64,000 bases of DNA, taken from the NCBI RefSeq assembly GCF_000263855.1, contig NZ_AJWX01000002.1, forward strand, positions 124,001 through 188,000. Reading direction: 5' to 3'. The translations under genes and the position numbers were made by a program. This stretch comes from Pseudomonas sp. M47T1. Its GTDB lineage: Bacteria > Pseudomonadota > Gammaproteobacteria > Pseudomonadales > Pseudomonadaceae. Positions within the stretch are counted from its first letter, which is position 1. Each line of letters starts with the position of its first letter. Of the stretch, positions 45,452 through 54,561 are shown piece after piece. The notes beneath the pieces are model-generated. The model was not told the origin of the DNA. It was given only the letters and a program-made list of their open reading frames with translations, and made no database searches.

Positions 45452-47746
45452 TCACAGCAAGGTGAAGCTCTGTTGCTTGACGTTCTGCGAGTCCAGGCCG
45501 ATCTGCACCTGGAACTCGCCCGGTTCGGCGGCGTACTTGAGCTGCGGGTTGTAGAATTTCAGGTCGCCTTCGGTGAGGGTGAAGTGCAGCACTTTTTCCT
45601 CGCCAGGTTGCAGGGTGACTTTCTCGAAGTTCTTCAGTTCCTTGACCGGCCGTGCCATGGAGGCGACCACGTCATGCACGTACAGCTGCACCACCGTGGC
45701 ACCGGCTACCTTGCCGGTATTTTTCACTGTCACGCTGGCCACGACGTTGCCGCCCTTTTTCAGGGTGCTGCTGGACAGGCTTACGTCCGACAGGCTGAAG
45801 TCGGTGTAGCTCAAGCCATAGCCAAAGCTGTACAGCGGGCCGGTTTCCTCGTCGAAGTACTGCGAGGTGTAGTTGCCCGGTTGGCCGGGGGTAAACGGCC
45901 GGCCGATGGTGAGGTGGTTGTAGTACACCGGAATCTGCCCCACCGACCGTGGGAAGCTGATGGGCAGCTTGCCCGAAGGGTTGTAGTCGCCGAACAAAAC
46001 GTCGGCGATGGCGTTGCCGCCTTCGGTGCCCGAGAACCAGGTTTCCAGCATGGCATCGGCCTGTTTCTGTTCTTCGACCAGTGACAATGGCCGGCCATTC
46101 ATCAGCACCAGCACCAGCGGCTTGCCGGTGGCTTTCAGGGCCTTGAGCAGGGCTTTCTGGGTTTCGGGCAGGTCCAGGGTGGTGCGGCTCGCGGATTCAT
46201 GGGACATGCCGCGCGCCTCGCCCACGGCGGCCACGATCACGTCGGCCTGCTCGGCGGCTTTCACGGCTTCGGCGATGATCTGCTCGGCCGGTCGCTTGTC
46301 GATGTGCACTTCCTCGCGGTCGAAAATGATGCGATTGAGGAAGGCGATGGCGTCCTGGTTGTCGGTGACGTTGGCGCCCTTGGCGTAGATCACTTTGGCG
46401 CGATCCCCCACGGCGTTCTTCAGGCCCTGCAGCAAGGTGACGGACTGTTCCGGCTTGCCGGCTGCCGACCAGCTGCCCATCATGTCGATGGGCGCGTCGC
46501 CCAGAGGGCCGACCAGGGCGATGGTGCCTTGTTTTTTCAGGGGCAGGGTCTGGTGGTGGTTTTCCAGCAGGACCATGCTGGTGCGCGCCACCTCACGGGC
46601 CACCTGGCGGTGCAGGCGGCTGTCGGCATAGGTATCGGCCGGGTCATCGCTGGCCTTGCCGATGCGCCGGTACGGGTCCTTGAACAGCCCCAGGTCGTAC
46701 TTGGTTCCCAGCACCTCACGCACGGCGTTGTCGAGGTCGGCCATGGGCACCTCGCCCGACTTGATCAGCCCGGGCAGTTCCTTGCCGTACACCTGGTCAT
46801 TCATGCTCATGTCGATGCCGGCCTTGATCGCCAGCTTCGCCGCATCGCGGTCGTCGCGGGCCACGCCGTGCTTGATCAGCTCATGGATGGCGCCGTGATC
46901 GCTGATGGTCACCCCCTTGAAGCCCCAGTCCTTGCGCAGCAGGTCTTGCATCAGCCAGGTGTTGGAGGTGGCGGGCACGCCGTTGATGGAGTTCAACGCA
47001 ACCATCACGCCGCCGGCGCCGGCATCGATGGCGGCGCGGTAGGGCGGCAGGTAGTCCTGGTACATGCGCGTGGGGCTCATGTCCACGGTGTTGTAGTCGC
47101 GGCCGCCTTCGACGCCGCCGTACAGGGCGAAGTGCTTGACCGCGGCCATGATGCTGTCCGGGGCGCTGACGTCATTGCCCTGGAACCCCTTGACCATCAC
47201 TTTGGCAATGCGCGACACCAGGTAGGTGTCCTCGCCGAAGCCTTCGCTGGTGCGCCCCCAACGTGGGTCACGGGCAATGTCGACCATGGGCCCGTAGGTC
47301 ATGTCGATGCCGTCGGCGGCCGCCTCGGCGGCGGCAGTGCGCGCGGACAGCGAGATGGCATTCATGTCCCAGCTAGAGGCCAAAGCCAGGCTGATGGGGA
47401 AAATGGTGCGAATACCGTGGATAACGTCATAGGCGAAGAACATCGGGATCTTCAGCCGGCTGCGCTGCACGGCAGCGTCCTGCATGGGACGGTTTTCGGC
47501 GCGGGTGACCGAGTTGAAGGTGCCGCCGATGCGCCCGGCGGCAATTTCCTCGCGAATCTGTTCGTGGGTCATTTCCGGGCCGATGGCGATCAGCCGCAGT
47601 TGGCCGATTTTCTCATCCACGGTCATGCGCTTCATCAGGTCGGCGATGAACGCGTCCTTGGTCATCAGCGGCGACGCGGCAGTGGCCGCCATCACCGGTT
47701 GAAAGGCCAGGCTCGCAAGCATGCCCAGCAAACACAGCTTCTTCAT
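45452..47746 (-). CDS. bglX: Periplasmic beta-glucosidase BglX (GH3)
   Basis: 764 residues. Signal peptide MKKLCLLGMLASLAFQPVMA. GH3 N-terminal barrel (about 45-370) with the nucleophile Asp in VTISDHGAIHELIKHG; C-terminal GH3 sandwich (about 400-620) with PISFPRSVGQIPVYYNH; fibronectin type III-like domain at the end (about 670-755). Length and motifs match E. coli BglX. It hydrolyses beta-glucosides or beta-glucan oligosaccharides in the periplasm. ATG 47746 gives the signal peptide; the open frame to 47860 is ignored. Confidence 0.95.
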   Translation of the reverse strand: MKKLCLLGMLASLAFQPVMAATAASPLMTKDAFIADLMKRMTVDEKIGQLRLIAIGPEMTHEQIREEIAAGRIGGTFNSVTRAENRPMQDAAVQRSRLKIPMFFAYDVIHGIRTIFPISLALASSWDMNAISLSARTAAAEAAADGIDMTYGPMVDIARDPRWGRTSEGFGEDTYLVSRIAKVMVKGFQGNDVSAPDSIMAAVKHFALYGGVEGGRDYNTVDMSPTRMYQDYLPPYRAAIDAGAGGVMVALNSINGVPATSNTWLMQDLLRKDWGFKGVTISDHGAIHELIKHGVARDDRDAAKLAIKAGIDMSMNDQVYGKELPGLIKSGEVPMADLDNAVREVLGTKYDLGLFKDPYRRIGKASDDPADTYADSRLHRQVAREVARTSMVLLENHHQTLPLKKQGTIALVGPLGDAPIDMMGSWSAAGKPEQSVTLLQGLKNAVGDRAKVIYAKGANVTDNQDAIAFLNRIIFDREEVHIDKRPAEQIIAEAVKAAEQADVIVAAVGEARGMSHESASRTTLDLPETQKALLKALKATGKPLVLVLMNGRPLSLVEEQKQADAMLETWFSGTEGGNAIADVLFGDYNPSGKLPISFPRSVGQIPVYYNHLTIGRPFTPGQPGNYTSQYFDEETGPLYSFGYGLSYTDFSLSDVSLSSSTLKKGGNVVASVTVKNTGKVAGATVVQLYVHDVVASMARPVKELKNFEKVTLQPGEEKVLHFTLTEGDLKFYNPQLKYAAEPGEFQVQIGLDSQNVKQQSFTLL

Positions 47747-48209
47747 GAAATTGCTCTCGTATGGCGTGCAACGGTTCACGTAACGAACAGGCCAGCCTAA
47801 AAGGTGGAACGAATATTTTTGTAATGTGCGGGCATCTTTTAGCCCATCGAGTCGCGGCAATCCAGAAGTGTTTTGCCGGGCGTCGCTTTTGACCCGGCCT
47901 TGACGCTTGCGTGAGCGGCGGGGCGGGCGGTAGGAAGTTTCCCAAAGTAACTATCTATCAGTAGGAGATAACTTACGTTCCGACAGAATAGTTTGTAGGA
48001 GTTCGTAGTTCATGCCCTATATTTCTGTGCGTTTTGTCTGCTGTTTTTGAATGTCAATGGCACGATTCCGGCAGTTTGATAAACAAGTGTTTCCAGTCAT
48101 TGTTTTTCCCTGTGCGCCTAATTTATGGTGCCGTCTCGCAGGGGGTGAACGGTTGGGGCCAGCAGGCACGACGACCCTTGCGCCATCGCACCGCCGCGCA
48201 GGTATTCAT
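47747..48209. other. Divergent interval between bglX and the LuxR-HTH gene
   Basis: 463 bases. Between 47935 and 48060 it is AT-richer and must hold promoters in both directions. Frames reaching into it from the LuxR-type gene (to 48051) lack a ribosome site and family similarity. Confidence 0.5.
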
Positions 48210-48455
48210 ATGCATTTGACCCCTCGGGAAAAAGAGGTCCTGAACCTCTTGCTGTCAGGCCATAGCAACAAGGAAATCGCCGAGTTGTTGCGCCTGAGCA
48301 CCTATACCGTACGCGATCATGTGTCGGCGCTGTTGCGCAAGGGGCGCGTGAGTCATCGCTCGCAACTGCTCGACTCCCCGCTGCCACCCGCGCTGGTGGA
48401 CCTGTCGACCCTGCATGACCGGTATCGGGACATTCACGACGCTATTCATCTCTGA
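48210..48455 (+). CDS. LuxR-type HTH-only regulator, 81 aa
   Basis: MHLTPREKEVLNLLLSGHSN at the N-terminus leads directly to the helix-turn-helix KEIAELLRLSTYTVRDHVSA (residues 21-40), so nearly the whole protein is a GerE/LuxR DNA-binding domain. A 30-residue acidic and histidine-bearing tail follows. There is no receiver or autoinducer domain. It may be a stand-alone regulator or a competitor of full-length LuxR proteins. A small membrane protein gene follows after 20 bases. Confidence 0.8.
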   Translation: MHLTPREKEVLNLLLSGHSNKEIAELLRLSTYTVRDHVSALLRKGRVSHRSQLLDSPLPPALVDLSTLHDRYRDIHDAIHL

Positions 48456-48475
48456 ACCAACGAGGGGCAACTGAC

Positions 48476-48649
48476 ATGCTGGTGTTATTGATAGGCGAGT
48501 TGATGCTTGCCATCGCAATGGTCGGTTTTTGCGTGACGCGTATTGGCGCCGGCTCGCGGCTGGGCAGGGACGCATTGCTGCGTCGCGTGGTGCTGTTCTA
48601 CTCGGCGCTGTTGCTGGGTGTGGGCGGCATGGCCGCCGCAGCCTGGTAA
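48476..48649 (+). CDS. Small two-helix membrane protein, 57 aa
   Basis: ATG 48476 to TAA 48647-48649. Residues 1-22 (MLVLLIGELMLAIAMVGFCV) and 38-56 are membrane segments, separated by a basic loop GSRLGRDALLRR. GAGGGG precedes the ATG at a good distance. It follows the LuxR-HTH gene by 20 bases on the same strand, so they are probably one operon. Family not recognised. Confidence 0.65.
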   Translation: MLVLLIGELMLAIAMVGFCVTRIGAGSRLGRDALLRRVVLFYSALLLGVGGMAAAAW

Positions 48650-48749
48650 ACCTGGCAAAGGCGTATCGTCGATCAAACCGAACAAGTCCGTGCCCTGACA
48701 GGGCAAAGCCCCGTAAAATGCGCGCATTCCTTTTTCCAGGCCTTTTTCG

Positions 48750-49964
48750 ATGTCTGCCACTGCCGCAAACCCCAAGACCACGCCGGACCCGCGTGCCACC
48801 TTTCTCGACCTGCTGGGCGCAAGCCTTGCCCAGAATGCCGTGGTCAAGCTGGTGCTGGCCCGCCATGTGGGGGAAGACGCCCAGTTGCAGCGGGTGATCA
48901 TCAAGCCTGTGACGGTCAAGGAACAACCGTGCCTGAGCTTCGTGTACCGCTACCAGACGCGCGACATCACCAAGAACCTGGCGCTGGACGAGGCACTGGC
49001 GCTGATCGCCGAACTGCTCCCGGCAAGCTTCAAGAACGCCCATCTGCTGACCCTGACCGACGAGGTGCAACTGGAGTTCAGCAAGAAGAACAAGGCCTTG
49101 CTGCACCGCAATGCCGCGCAGCAACCGCGCCAGGCCGCGTCGGCCGAGCATGACCGCGAGAAAAAGCGCTATCTGGAGTTGAACCGCCCGTTCCTGGTGG
49201 ACCTGGGCGTCACCAACAAGCAGCACGAACTGATTCCGGCCATGTCGCGCAAATGGAAGCAGATCAACAAGTTCATCGAGGTGTTTTCCCACGCCTTCGC
49301 CGGCGCGCCGGTTGCCCAGGGTCAGGCGGTGCGCGTGGCCGATTTCGGTTCGGGCAAGGGCTACCTCACGTTCGCCATTCACGACTACCTGCGCAACACC
49401 CTGGGCCGTGAGGCCCAGGTGACCGGTGTCGAGTTGCGCGAAGACATGGTTACCCTGTGCAACACCGCTGCGGCGCGTCTTGAACATCCCGGCCTGGTGT
49501 TCGAGCACGGTGACGTGCGTACCGTGGTGCCCAGCGCCATCGACGTGATGATCGCGCTGCACGCCTGCGACATCGCCACCGACTATGCCATTCACACCGG
49601 CATTCGCACCGGCGCGGCCATCATTATGTGCTCGCCATGCTGCCACAAGCAGATCCGCCTGCAGATCCAGAGCCCGGGCCTGCTCAAGCCCATGCTGCAA
49701 TACGGCCTGCACCTGGGCCAGCAGGCCGAGATGGTCACCGATAGCCTGCGGGCCTTGTACCTGGAAGCATGCGGCTACGACACCAAGGTGTTCGAGTTCA
49801 TTTCGCTGGAGCACACCAACAAGAACAAGATGATTTTGGCGGTGAAGCGTGCCGAGCCACAGGACCCGCGTGCACTGCTGGAAAAGATCGAGGCGCTGAA
49901 GGCGTTCTACGCCATTGAGGAGCATTGCCTGGAAACCCTGCTCAAGGCTGATGGCCTGATCTGA
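48750..49964 (+). CDS. SAM-dependent methyltransferase-like protein (Methyltransf_32 type)
   Basis: 404 residues. The SAM-binding motif I is VRVADFGSGKGYLTFAIHDY (about residues 197-216), followed by GVELREDM and IALHACDIATD, with a conserved CSPCCHK motif (about 292-298) typical of the METTL25-like/PF13679 group. An N-terminal ~130-residue domain precedes it. Substrate unknown; RNA or protein is possible. Monocistronic. Confidence 0.85.
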   Translation: MSATAANPKTTPDPRATFLDLLGASLAQNAVVKLVLARHVGEDAQLQRVIIKPVTVKEQPCLSFVYRYQTRDITKNLALDEALALIAELLPASFKNAHLLTLTDEVQLEFSKKNKALLHRNAAQQPRQAASAEHDREKKRYLELNRPFLVDLGVTNKQHELIPAMSRKWKQINKFIEVFSHAFAGAPVAQGQAVRVADFGSGKGYLTFAIHDYLRNTLGREAQVTGVELREDMVTLCNTAAARLEHPGLVFEHGDVRTVVPSAIDVMIALHACDIATDYAIHTGIRTGAAIIMCSPCCHKQIRLQIQSPGLLKPMLQYGLHLGQQAEMVTDSLRALYLEACGYDTKVFEFISLEHTNKNKMILAVKRAEPQDPRALLEKIEALKAFYAIEEHCLETLLKADGLI

Positions 49965-49971
49965 ATCGGAA

Positions 49972-50030
49972 CTATCCGACAGGGATGTAGGACCCGTCTT
50001 TTTCGTTGTTTTAGGCCCGCTGTCGGATAG
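49972..50030. repeat. Perfect 11-bp inverted repeat
   Basis: CTATCCGACAG (49972-49982) and CTGTCGGATAG (50020-50030) flank 37 bases that include GTCTTTTTCGTTGTTTT. It may be a terminator of the methyltransferase gene or a small palindromic element. Confidence 0.6.
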
Positions 50031-50085
50031 GCAGCCCGCTCGCCCAGGGCAACACTGGTCCACTACTTACCGGGCGAGTGTTTCC

Positions 50086-52188
50086 ATGAGCAAACTGATT
50101 ACCGGCCTGGCGGCGCTGTGTTGCGCCGGCCTGGCATTGGCGCACGAAGCGCCGGTTGACCCCGACTTTCCCCTGCAAACCTACCTGCACCAGGCTAACG
50201 TGCCTTCGGTGTGGGCGCGCTACACCGGCCTGGGGGTGCGCATCGGCCAGTTCGAGGCCCACAGCAAGGGTCACAAGGTAGCGTTTGCCTACCGCCACGA
50301 AGACCTGCTACCCAACGTCGACCCTCTGTGGCTGGCCAATGCGGTGCCCTGGTTCATGGCCAGCAAGGCCAGTGTCGACCGCGATGCCGAGCATGCCAGC
50401 AGCGTGGCGTCAGTGATGGTGGCGGCGCGCAACGAGCTGGGCACGGTAGGCGTGGCCCCCCAGGCAACCATTGGCGGCCATTGGGTGGGCGGCCGGCTGG
50501 ATACCCTCAATGCCCTCAAGCAATACGATGTGGCCAACCTGAGTTGGGGCGCCACGGGGCGTTTCGAGCCGGTGTTGAAGATGCCGGTCATAGGTGCCAT
50601 ACCGGTGGAGTACCGGCGCGCCTTGAGCGATGGTCGACAAGGCCGGGGCACGGTGATTGTCATGAGTGCCGGCAACGCCCGCCAGGCCGGCGGCAACGCC
50701 AACTATTCCAGCCTGAGCAACATGCGCGGCAACATCATGGTGGCCGCTACCTGCCCACCGCCACGCAGCCAGCCTTGCGCCGCGCCCGGCTTTTCCAGCC
50801 CGGGCGCGAACCTGCTGGTCAGCGCCCAAGGCGTGGGCGTGTTCACCCGGGTGGGCTTGCCACAAACGGGCACCAGCCTCGCCGCGCCAATCGTCAGCGC
50901 AGTGACCGCTCTGATGTTGCAGGCCAACCCGCGGCTGGGCTACCGCGACGTTCATGAGATCCTGGCGTTGACCGCACGCCAGGTGCGTGACCCCTCCACC
51001 CAGTGGCAGTTCAACGCTAGCCGTTACTGGAACGGTGGTGGCATGCACGTCAGCCATGACTATGGCTACGGCGAGGTCGATGCCCTGGCGGCGGTACGCC
51101 TGGCCCAGGACTGGCCTGGCCAACAGCGTTTTGCCAACGAGGCGTTGCTGGAACAGCCCCTGGCCAGCACCGAAGGTGAGTTCGCCATTCCCGACCACGA
51201 TGCCACCGGGCTGCGCTACAGCATGGCCCTTGAGGACGCACGCCTGCGTATCGAGCACGTGTTGGTGGAAGTAAAGCTGAGCCACCAGCGCCCTGGTGAT
51301 CTGCAGCTGGTACTGGTGTCGCCGTCGGGCACCCGTTCGGTGTTGATGGACCGTCCAGGCAAGCCACCGGCCAGTGGCGACGCCCACACCGGCGACAGGC
51401 GCTTTCATCAGCGCCAACGGCTGGACTTCATCTTCAATACCACGCGCCTGCGTGGCGAACCGGCCAGTGGGCAGTGGCAGTTGCACGTGGTCGACCGCGC
51501 CCCAGGCAAGGTCGGCACGTTGAACAGCTGGCGCCTGAACGTTTTCGGGCGGCTGGACAATGGCAACGATCACTACGTGTACACCAATGAGTTCACGGCC
51601 CTCAACACCCCCGAGCGGCGCACCCTGCGCGACCTGAATGGCGGCGTCGATACCCTCAATGTCGCGGCTGTCAGCAGCGCGTCCGTGATAGACCTGCGCC
51701 AAGGGGCGGCGCAGGTGGCGGGAGAAACGCTGCACCTGGAAAACCCCGCGCAAATCGAGCACCTGATTGGCGGCGACTATGCCGACGTCCTGACGGGCAA
51801 CGAGGCTGACAATGCCCTGCTGGGCGGCCATGCCGACGATCGCCTGGAGGGGGGCGCGGGGGAGGATTGGCTCGATGGCGGCGCCGGCCGTGACACGCTG
51901 AGCGGCGGGCCGGGCCGCGACCGCTTCGTGATTCAGGCGCGGGCGCAGGAGGGCGATACGTTGCTGGACTTCCAACCAGGTATCGACCGTCTGCTGTTCA
52001 TCGGCTTTGCCGATGGCACGCAGCCGCTGCTGACCCGTAGCGGCGCGCATACCCTCGTCAGCCTGCCGGGCGGGCAGGTGCTGAGCCTGCGCAATATCCA
52101 ACCCGGGCAGCTGAGCGATGGCGACTGGCAGTGGCTTGCCGAAGCGCCAGACCTGGATCTGCTGGCGCAAGGCTTGCCTGCAATTTAG
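50086..52188 (+). CDS. Exported S8 peptidase with P-domain and RTX repeats
   Basis: 700 residues. Signal peptide to about residue 19 (AGLALA-HE). S8 domain (about 35-345): His103 in DAEHASSVAS, oxyanion Asn197 in SAGN, Ser264 in GTSLAAP. The catalytic Asp position is occupied by Glu57 (GVRIGQFEAHS). P/proprotein convertase domain at about 360-490 (HQRPGDLQLVLVSPSGTRS). RTX calcium-binding nonapeptides at about 561-613 (LEGGAGEDWLDGGAGRDTL), with a serralysin-like C-terminal sandwich. A Sec signal combined with RTX repeats is unusual. Tail-to-tail overlap of four bases with the next gene. Confidence 0.85.
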   Translation: MSKLITGLAALCCAGLALAHEAPVDPDFPLQTYLHQANVPSVWARYTGLGVRIGQFEAHSKGHKVAFAYRHEDLLPNVDPLWLANAVPWFMASKASVDRDAEHASSVASVMVAARNELGTVGVAPQATIGGHWVGGRLDTLNALKQYDVANLSWGATGRFEPVLKMPVIGAIPVEYRRALSDGRQGRGTVIVMSAGNARQAGGNANYSSLSNMRGNIMVAATCPPPRSQPCAAPGFSSPGANLLVSAQGVGVFTRVGLPQTGTSLAAPIVSAVTALMLQANPRLGYRDVHEILALTARQVRDPSTQWQFNASRYWNGGGMHVSHDYGYGEVDALAAVRLAQDWPGQQRFANEALLEQPLASTEGEFAIPDHDATGLRYSMALEDARLRIEHVLVEVKLSHQRPGDLQLVLVSPSGTRSVLMDRPGKPPASGDAHTGDRRFHQRQRLDFIFNTTRLRGEPASGQWQLHVVDRAPGKVGTLNSWRLNVFGRLDNGNDHYVYTNEFTALNTPERRTLRDLNGGVDTLNVAAVSSASVIDLRQGAAQVAGETLHLENPAQIEHLIGGDYADVLTGNEADNALLGGHADDRLEGGAGEDWLDGGAGRDTLSGGPGRDRFVIQARAQEGDTLLDFQPGIDRLLFIGFADGTQPLLTRSGAHTLVSLPGGQVLSLRNIQPGQLSDGDWQWLAEAPDLDLLAQGLPAI

Positions 52189-53195
52189 CGCTTGCGCTTG
52201 ACCACCGGCTTGGGCACCGGCACGTTCAGGGCCGGCGCGCCCAATGGGTGGCTGGTGGTGTCGAAGAAGTGCAGTTCACGGCCCCGGAACAGGGTGGTGA
52301 AGTAGCGTTTCTGGCTGATGATCCAGGCATCGCTGAGGGGGAAGATCGAGATTGCCAGTTGCTGCACGTCCGCCTGCTCGATGGCGTCCAGCAGGTAACG
52401 GTCCTGTTCGCCCAAGCTGTGGCCGAACAGGCACAGCGGGCCCTGGTGGCCGGCGAGTTGGCCGTGGCACCAGCTCAGGTAATCGGATTGGCGGATGGCG
52501 CGTTGTTTGTCTGCGCAGCGTCCTTCGTTGACGAACAGCGGTACTTCGCCTGGCTGGTTGATGGCAAAGCCGTCCAGCAGCGCGCTGCCCAGGGCATTGC
52601 GTTTGCGCGTGGTACCGTCCACCTGGCGGATCAGGTGCAGGCCTCCATGCAGGTGCAGCACGCGGGTTGCCTCGCTGCGGGTACGACGCACATCAAAACC
52701 CTGGTCCACGTCGAACAGGTCGTCGAAGCCCTCGGCCGCCTGTTCGATGGCCCAGCTGAGCAGCAGGTCGTAGTTGCTCGAATACACCGTGGCGTACTGG
52801 CGCAGGTGGCTGGCGATGCCTTGCAGGGCGTCCGTGGGCACCAGCCGAAACGGAATGTGCACGCTGCGCATGGCGTGAATCAGCGCTTCCTTGATCGCGT
52901 AGTAGCGGTTCAGCGGGGCTGAGGCGCTGATGGCCAGCGCGGCGTTGACCCGGATGGTGACGTTGAGCGCGCTCAGCACCTGCTCGAAGTTCTCGGTGCC
53001 CATGGACTTGAACAGCGCCAGGTCGGTCTGGCCCAACGGCTTGTTGCGCACCTTCTGTGCCCGCTCGAACAGCGAGTCGTAGGCGAAGTTGCGCCACATC
53101 GCACGGCTGGCGCCGTTGCCTAGCAGCAGGCCGGTGCAATGAAAGTGCAGGTGCGGCCATTGGCCGAGGCTGGCGTCGAAAGCGTCGAGTTCCAT
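52185..53195 (-). CDS. DUF4917 / SIR2-like protein
   Basis: 336 residues. The motif order fits a SIR2-type NAD-binding fold: LLLGNGASRA near residue 24, VYSSNYDLLLSWA (TNYD-like) near 137, LHLHGGLHLI near 185, and LFGHSLGEQDRYLLDAI near 260. The C-terminus is Pro- and Lys-rich. DUF4917 proteins have no firm function; related SIR2-like domains act as NADases in phage defence, but no partner defence gene is adjacent. No strong ribosome site is seen at ATG 53195. Confidence 0.75.
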   Translation of the reverse strand: MELDAFDASLGQWPHLHFHCTGLLLGNGASRAMWRNFAYDSLFERAQKVRNKPLGQTDLALFKSMGTENFEQVLSALNVTIRVNAALAISASAPLNRYYAIKEALIHAMRSVHIPFRLVPTDALQGIASHLRQYATVYSSNYDLLLSWAIEQAAEGFDDLFDVDQGFDVRRTRSEATRVLHLHGGLHLIRQVDGTTRKRNALGSALLDGFAINQPGEVPLFVNEGRCADKQRAIRQSDYLSWCHGQLAGHQGPLCLFGHSLGEQDRYLLDAIEQADVQQLAISIFPLSDAWIISQKRYFTTLFRGRELHFFDTTSHPLGAPALNVPVPKPVVKRKR

Positions 53196-53322
53196 GAAGT
53201 GCGTCTTGCTCGGGATCGGTTACAGGGCGCGACTGTACCATGCTGCGCCAAGGGGGAAACCGTCTTGTCATGTTCATCGCCGACTATGCTGGCCTTTCGT
53301 TTGAACACCGCAAGGAGCGTGT

Positions 53323-54423
53323 ATGTCTGTTCACTGGCGTATCACCTGGTTTACCGCTGCATGGTTGTTGGCCTCTGTCGGCCTGGCCCGCGCCCAGGCC
53401 CCCGGGGGCGAGGCACTGGCCAGGGCGGCGGGCATTCCCTGGCCTGCGGTGATTGCCCACCGGGGGGCGTCGTTCGATGCACCGGAGTCGACCCGCGCGT
53501 CCTACACCCTGGCCCGCGAGCTGGGTGCCGATTACCTGGAAATGGACTTGCAGCGCACGCGCGACGGGCAACTCATTGCCCTGCACGACACCAACCTGGG
53601 GCGCACCACCAACATTGCCGGCCAGTTTCCCGCGCAGAAAGATCTGCCCGTCAGCCAGTTCACCCTGGCGCAGCTGAAGACGCTGGATGCCGGCAGCTGG
53701 TTCAACCAGGCCTACCCGCAACGCGCTCGCCCGACGTATGCGGGGTTGAAGATCCTGACCCTCGACGAGATCATCGACATCGCCGAGCAGGACCCCACTC
53801 ACCACACCGGGCTGTACATTGAAACCAAGGCGCCGTTGCTGTTTCCGGGCATAGAGAAAGACTTGGCGGCCAAGCTGGTCCAGCGCGGCTGGCTGATGGC
53901 GAACGGGCAGGTCGCCCCGCAGCGTCGCCTGGTGCTGCAAACCTTCGAGAAAAACAGCCTCACCTTGCTCAACCAGTTCATGCCCAAGGTGCCGAAGGTG
54001 CTGTTGCTGTGGGTGGGTGAGGGCAGCATCGAGCCCAAGACCGAGGCTGTCTTTGACCCTGCCAGTGGCGAAGACAAGGCTGCCTTCTATGCCCGCCAGC
54101 AACCGCGCGACCGCACCGAATTCGAGCGCTGGCTGGCCTTCGCCAAGGCCAATGGCGCCGTGGGCACCGGCCCCTCGGCGGCGCTGAGTCATGGCGGCGA
54201 GCAGAGCTACATGGACCTGGTGCAGCCCTGGATGAACCAGATGACCCACGCCAAGGGCATGCTCGTGCACGTCTATACCGTCGACGACCCGGTGGACTAC
54301 CAGAAGGTCATGGACGCCGGTGTGGATGGCATCTTCACCAACCGCAGCAGCGAGTTGTTGAAGTTCTACCACCGCCCGGCCAGCCGCACGGTGCAGCAGA
54401 TCCTCACGGCGAACGGCTACTGA
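53323..54423 (+). CDS. glpQ: Periplasmic glycerophosphodiester phosphodiesterase
   Basis: 366 residues. Signal peptide ends at VGLARA-QA. TIM-barrel GDPD domain with IAHRGASFDAPESTRASY (catalytic His and metal-binding Glu), ADYLEMDLQRTRDGQLI and ALHDTNLGRTTN. It hydrolyses glycerophosphodiesters to glycerol-3-phosphate and an alcohol in the periplasm. AAGGAG precedes the ATG. No glpT neighbour. It is a single gene divergent from the SIR2-like gene. Confidence 0.92.
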   Translation: MSVHWRITWFTAAWLLASVGLARAQAPGGEALARAAGIPWPAVIAHRGASFDAPESTRASYTLARELGADYLEMDLQRTRDGQLIALHDTNLGRTTNIAGQFPAQKDLPVSQFTLAQLKTLDAGSWFNQAYPQRARPTYAGLKILTLDEIIDIAEQDPTHHTGLYIETKAPLLFPGIEKDLAAKLVQRGWLMANGQVAPQRRLVLQTFEKNSLTLLNQFMPKVPKVLLLWVGEGSIEPKTEAVFDPASGEDKAAFYARQQPRDRTEFERWLAFAKANGAVGTGPSAALSHGGEQSYMDLVQPWMNQMTHAKGMLVHVYTVDDPVDYQKVMDAGVDGIFTNRSSELLKFYHRPASRTVQQILTANGY

Positions 54424-54474
54424 TCGCGCCAGTGCTCACCTGATTGCATAAAGGCCGTGTTGGTGCTGCGGCCA

Positions 54475-54534
54475 GGCTGCGCAGGCCCTGTGCCTCGCTG
54501 AAGATCTCCAGTGAACTTAGGGGCCCGCGCAGCC
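54475..54534. repeat. Intergenic hairpin element
   Basis: GGCTGCGCAGGCCC (54475-54488) and GGGCCCGCGCAGCC (54521-54534) are inverted with one mismatch. Preceded by GCGGCCA, it shares the GCCAGGCTGC arm with the elements at 194 and 45286. Lies between convergent genes. Confidence 0.5.
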
Positions 54535-54561
54535 TTGGGCAACGGCTACAAGTGCTGCGTG

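Noticed and set aside
46199..47800. 533-codon plus-strand frame opposite bglX
   Set aside because: Antisense shadow of a clear GH3 enzyme; composition rich in Gly, His and Val without family motifs.
48255..50063. 602-codon minus-strand frame opposite the methyltransferase
   Set aside because: Covers two real plus-strand genes and the small membrane ORF; no recognisable protein features.
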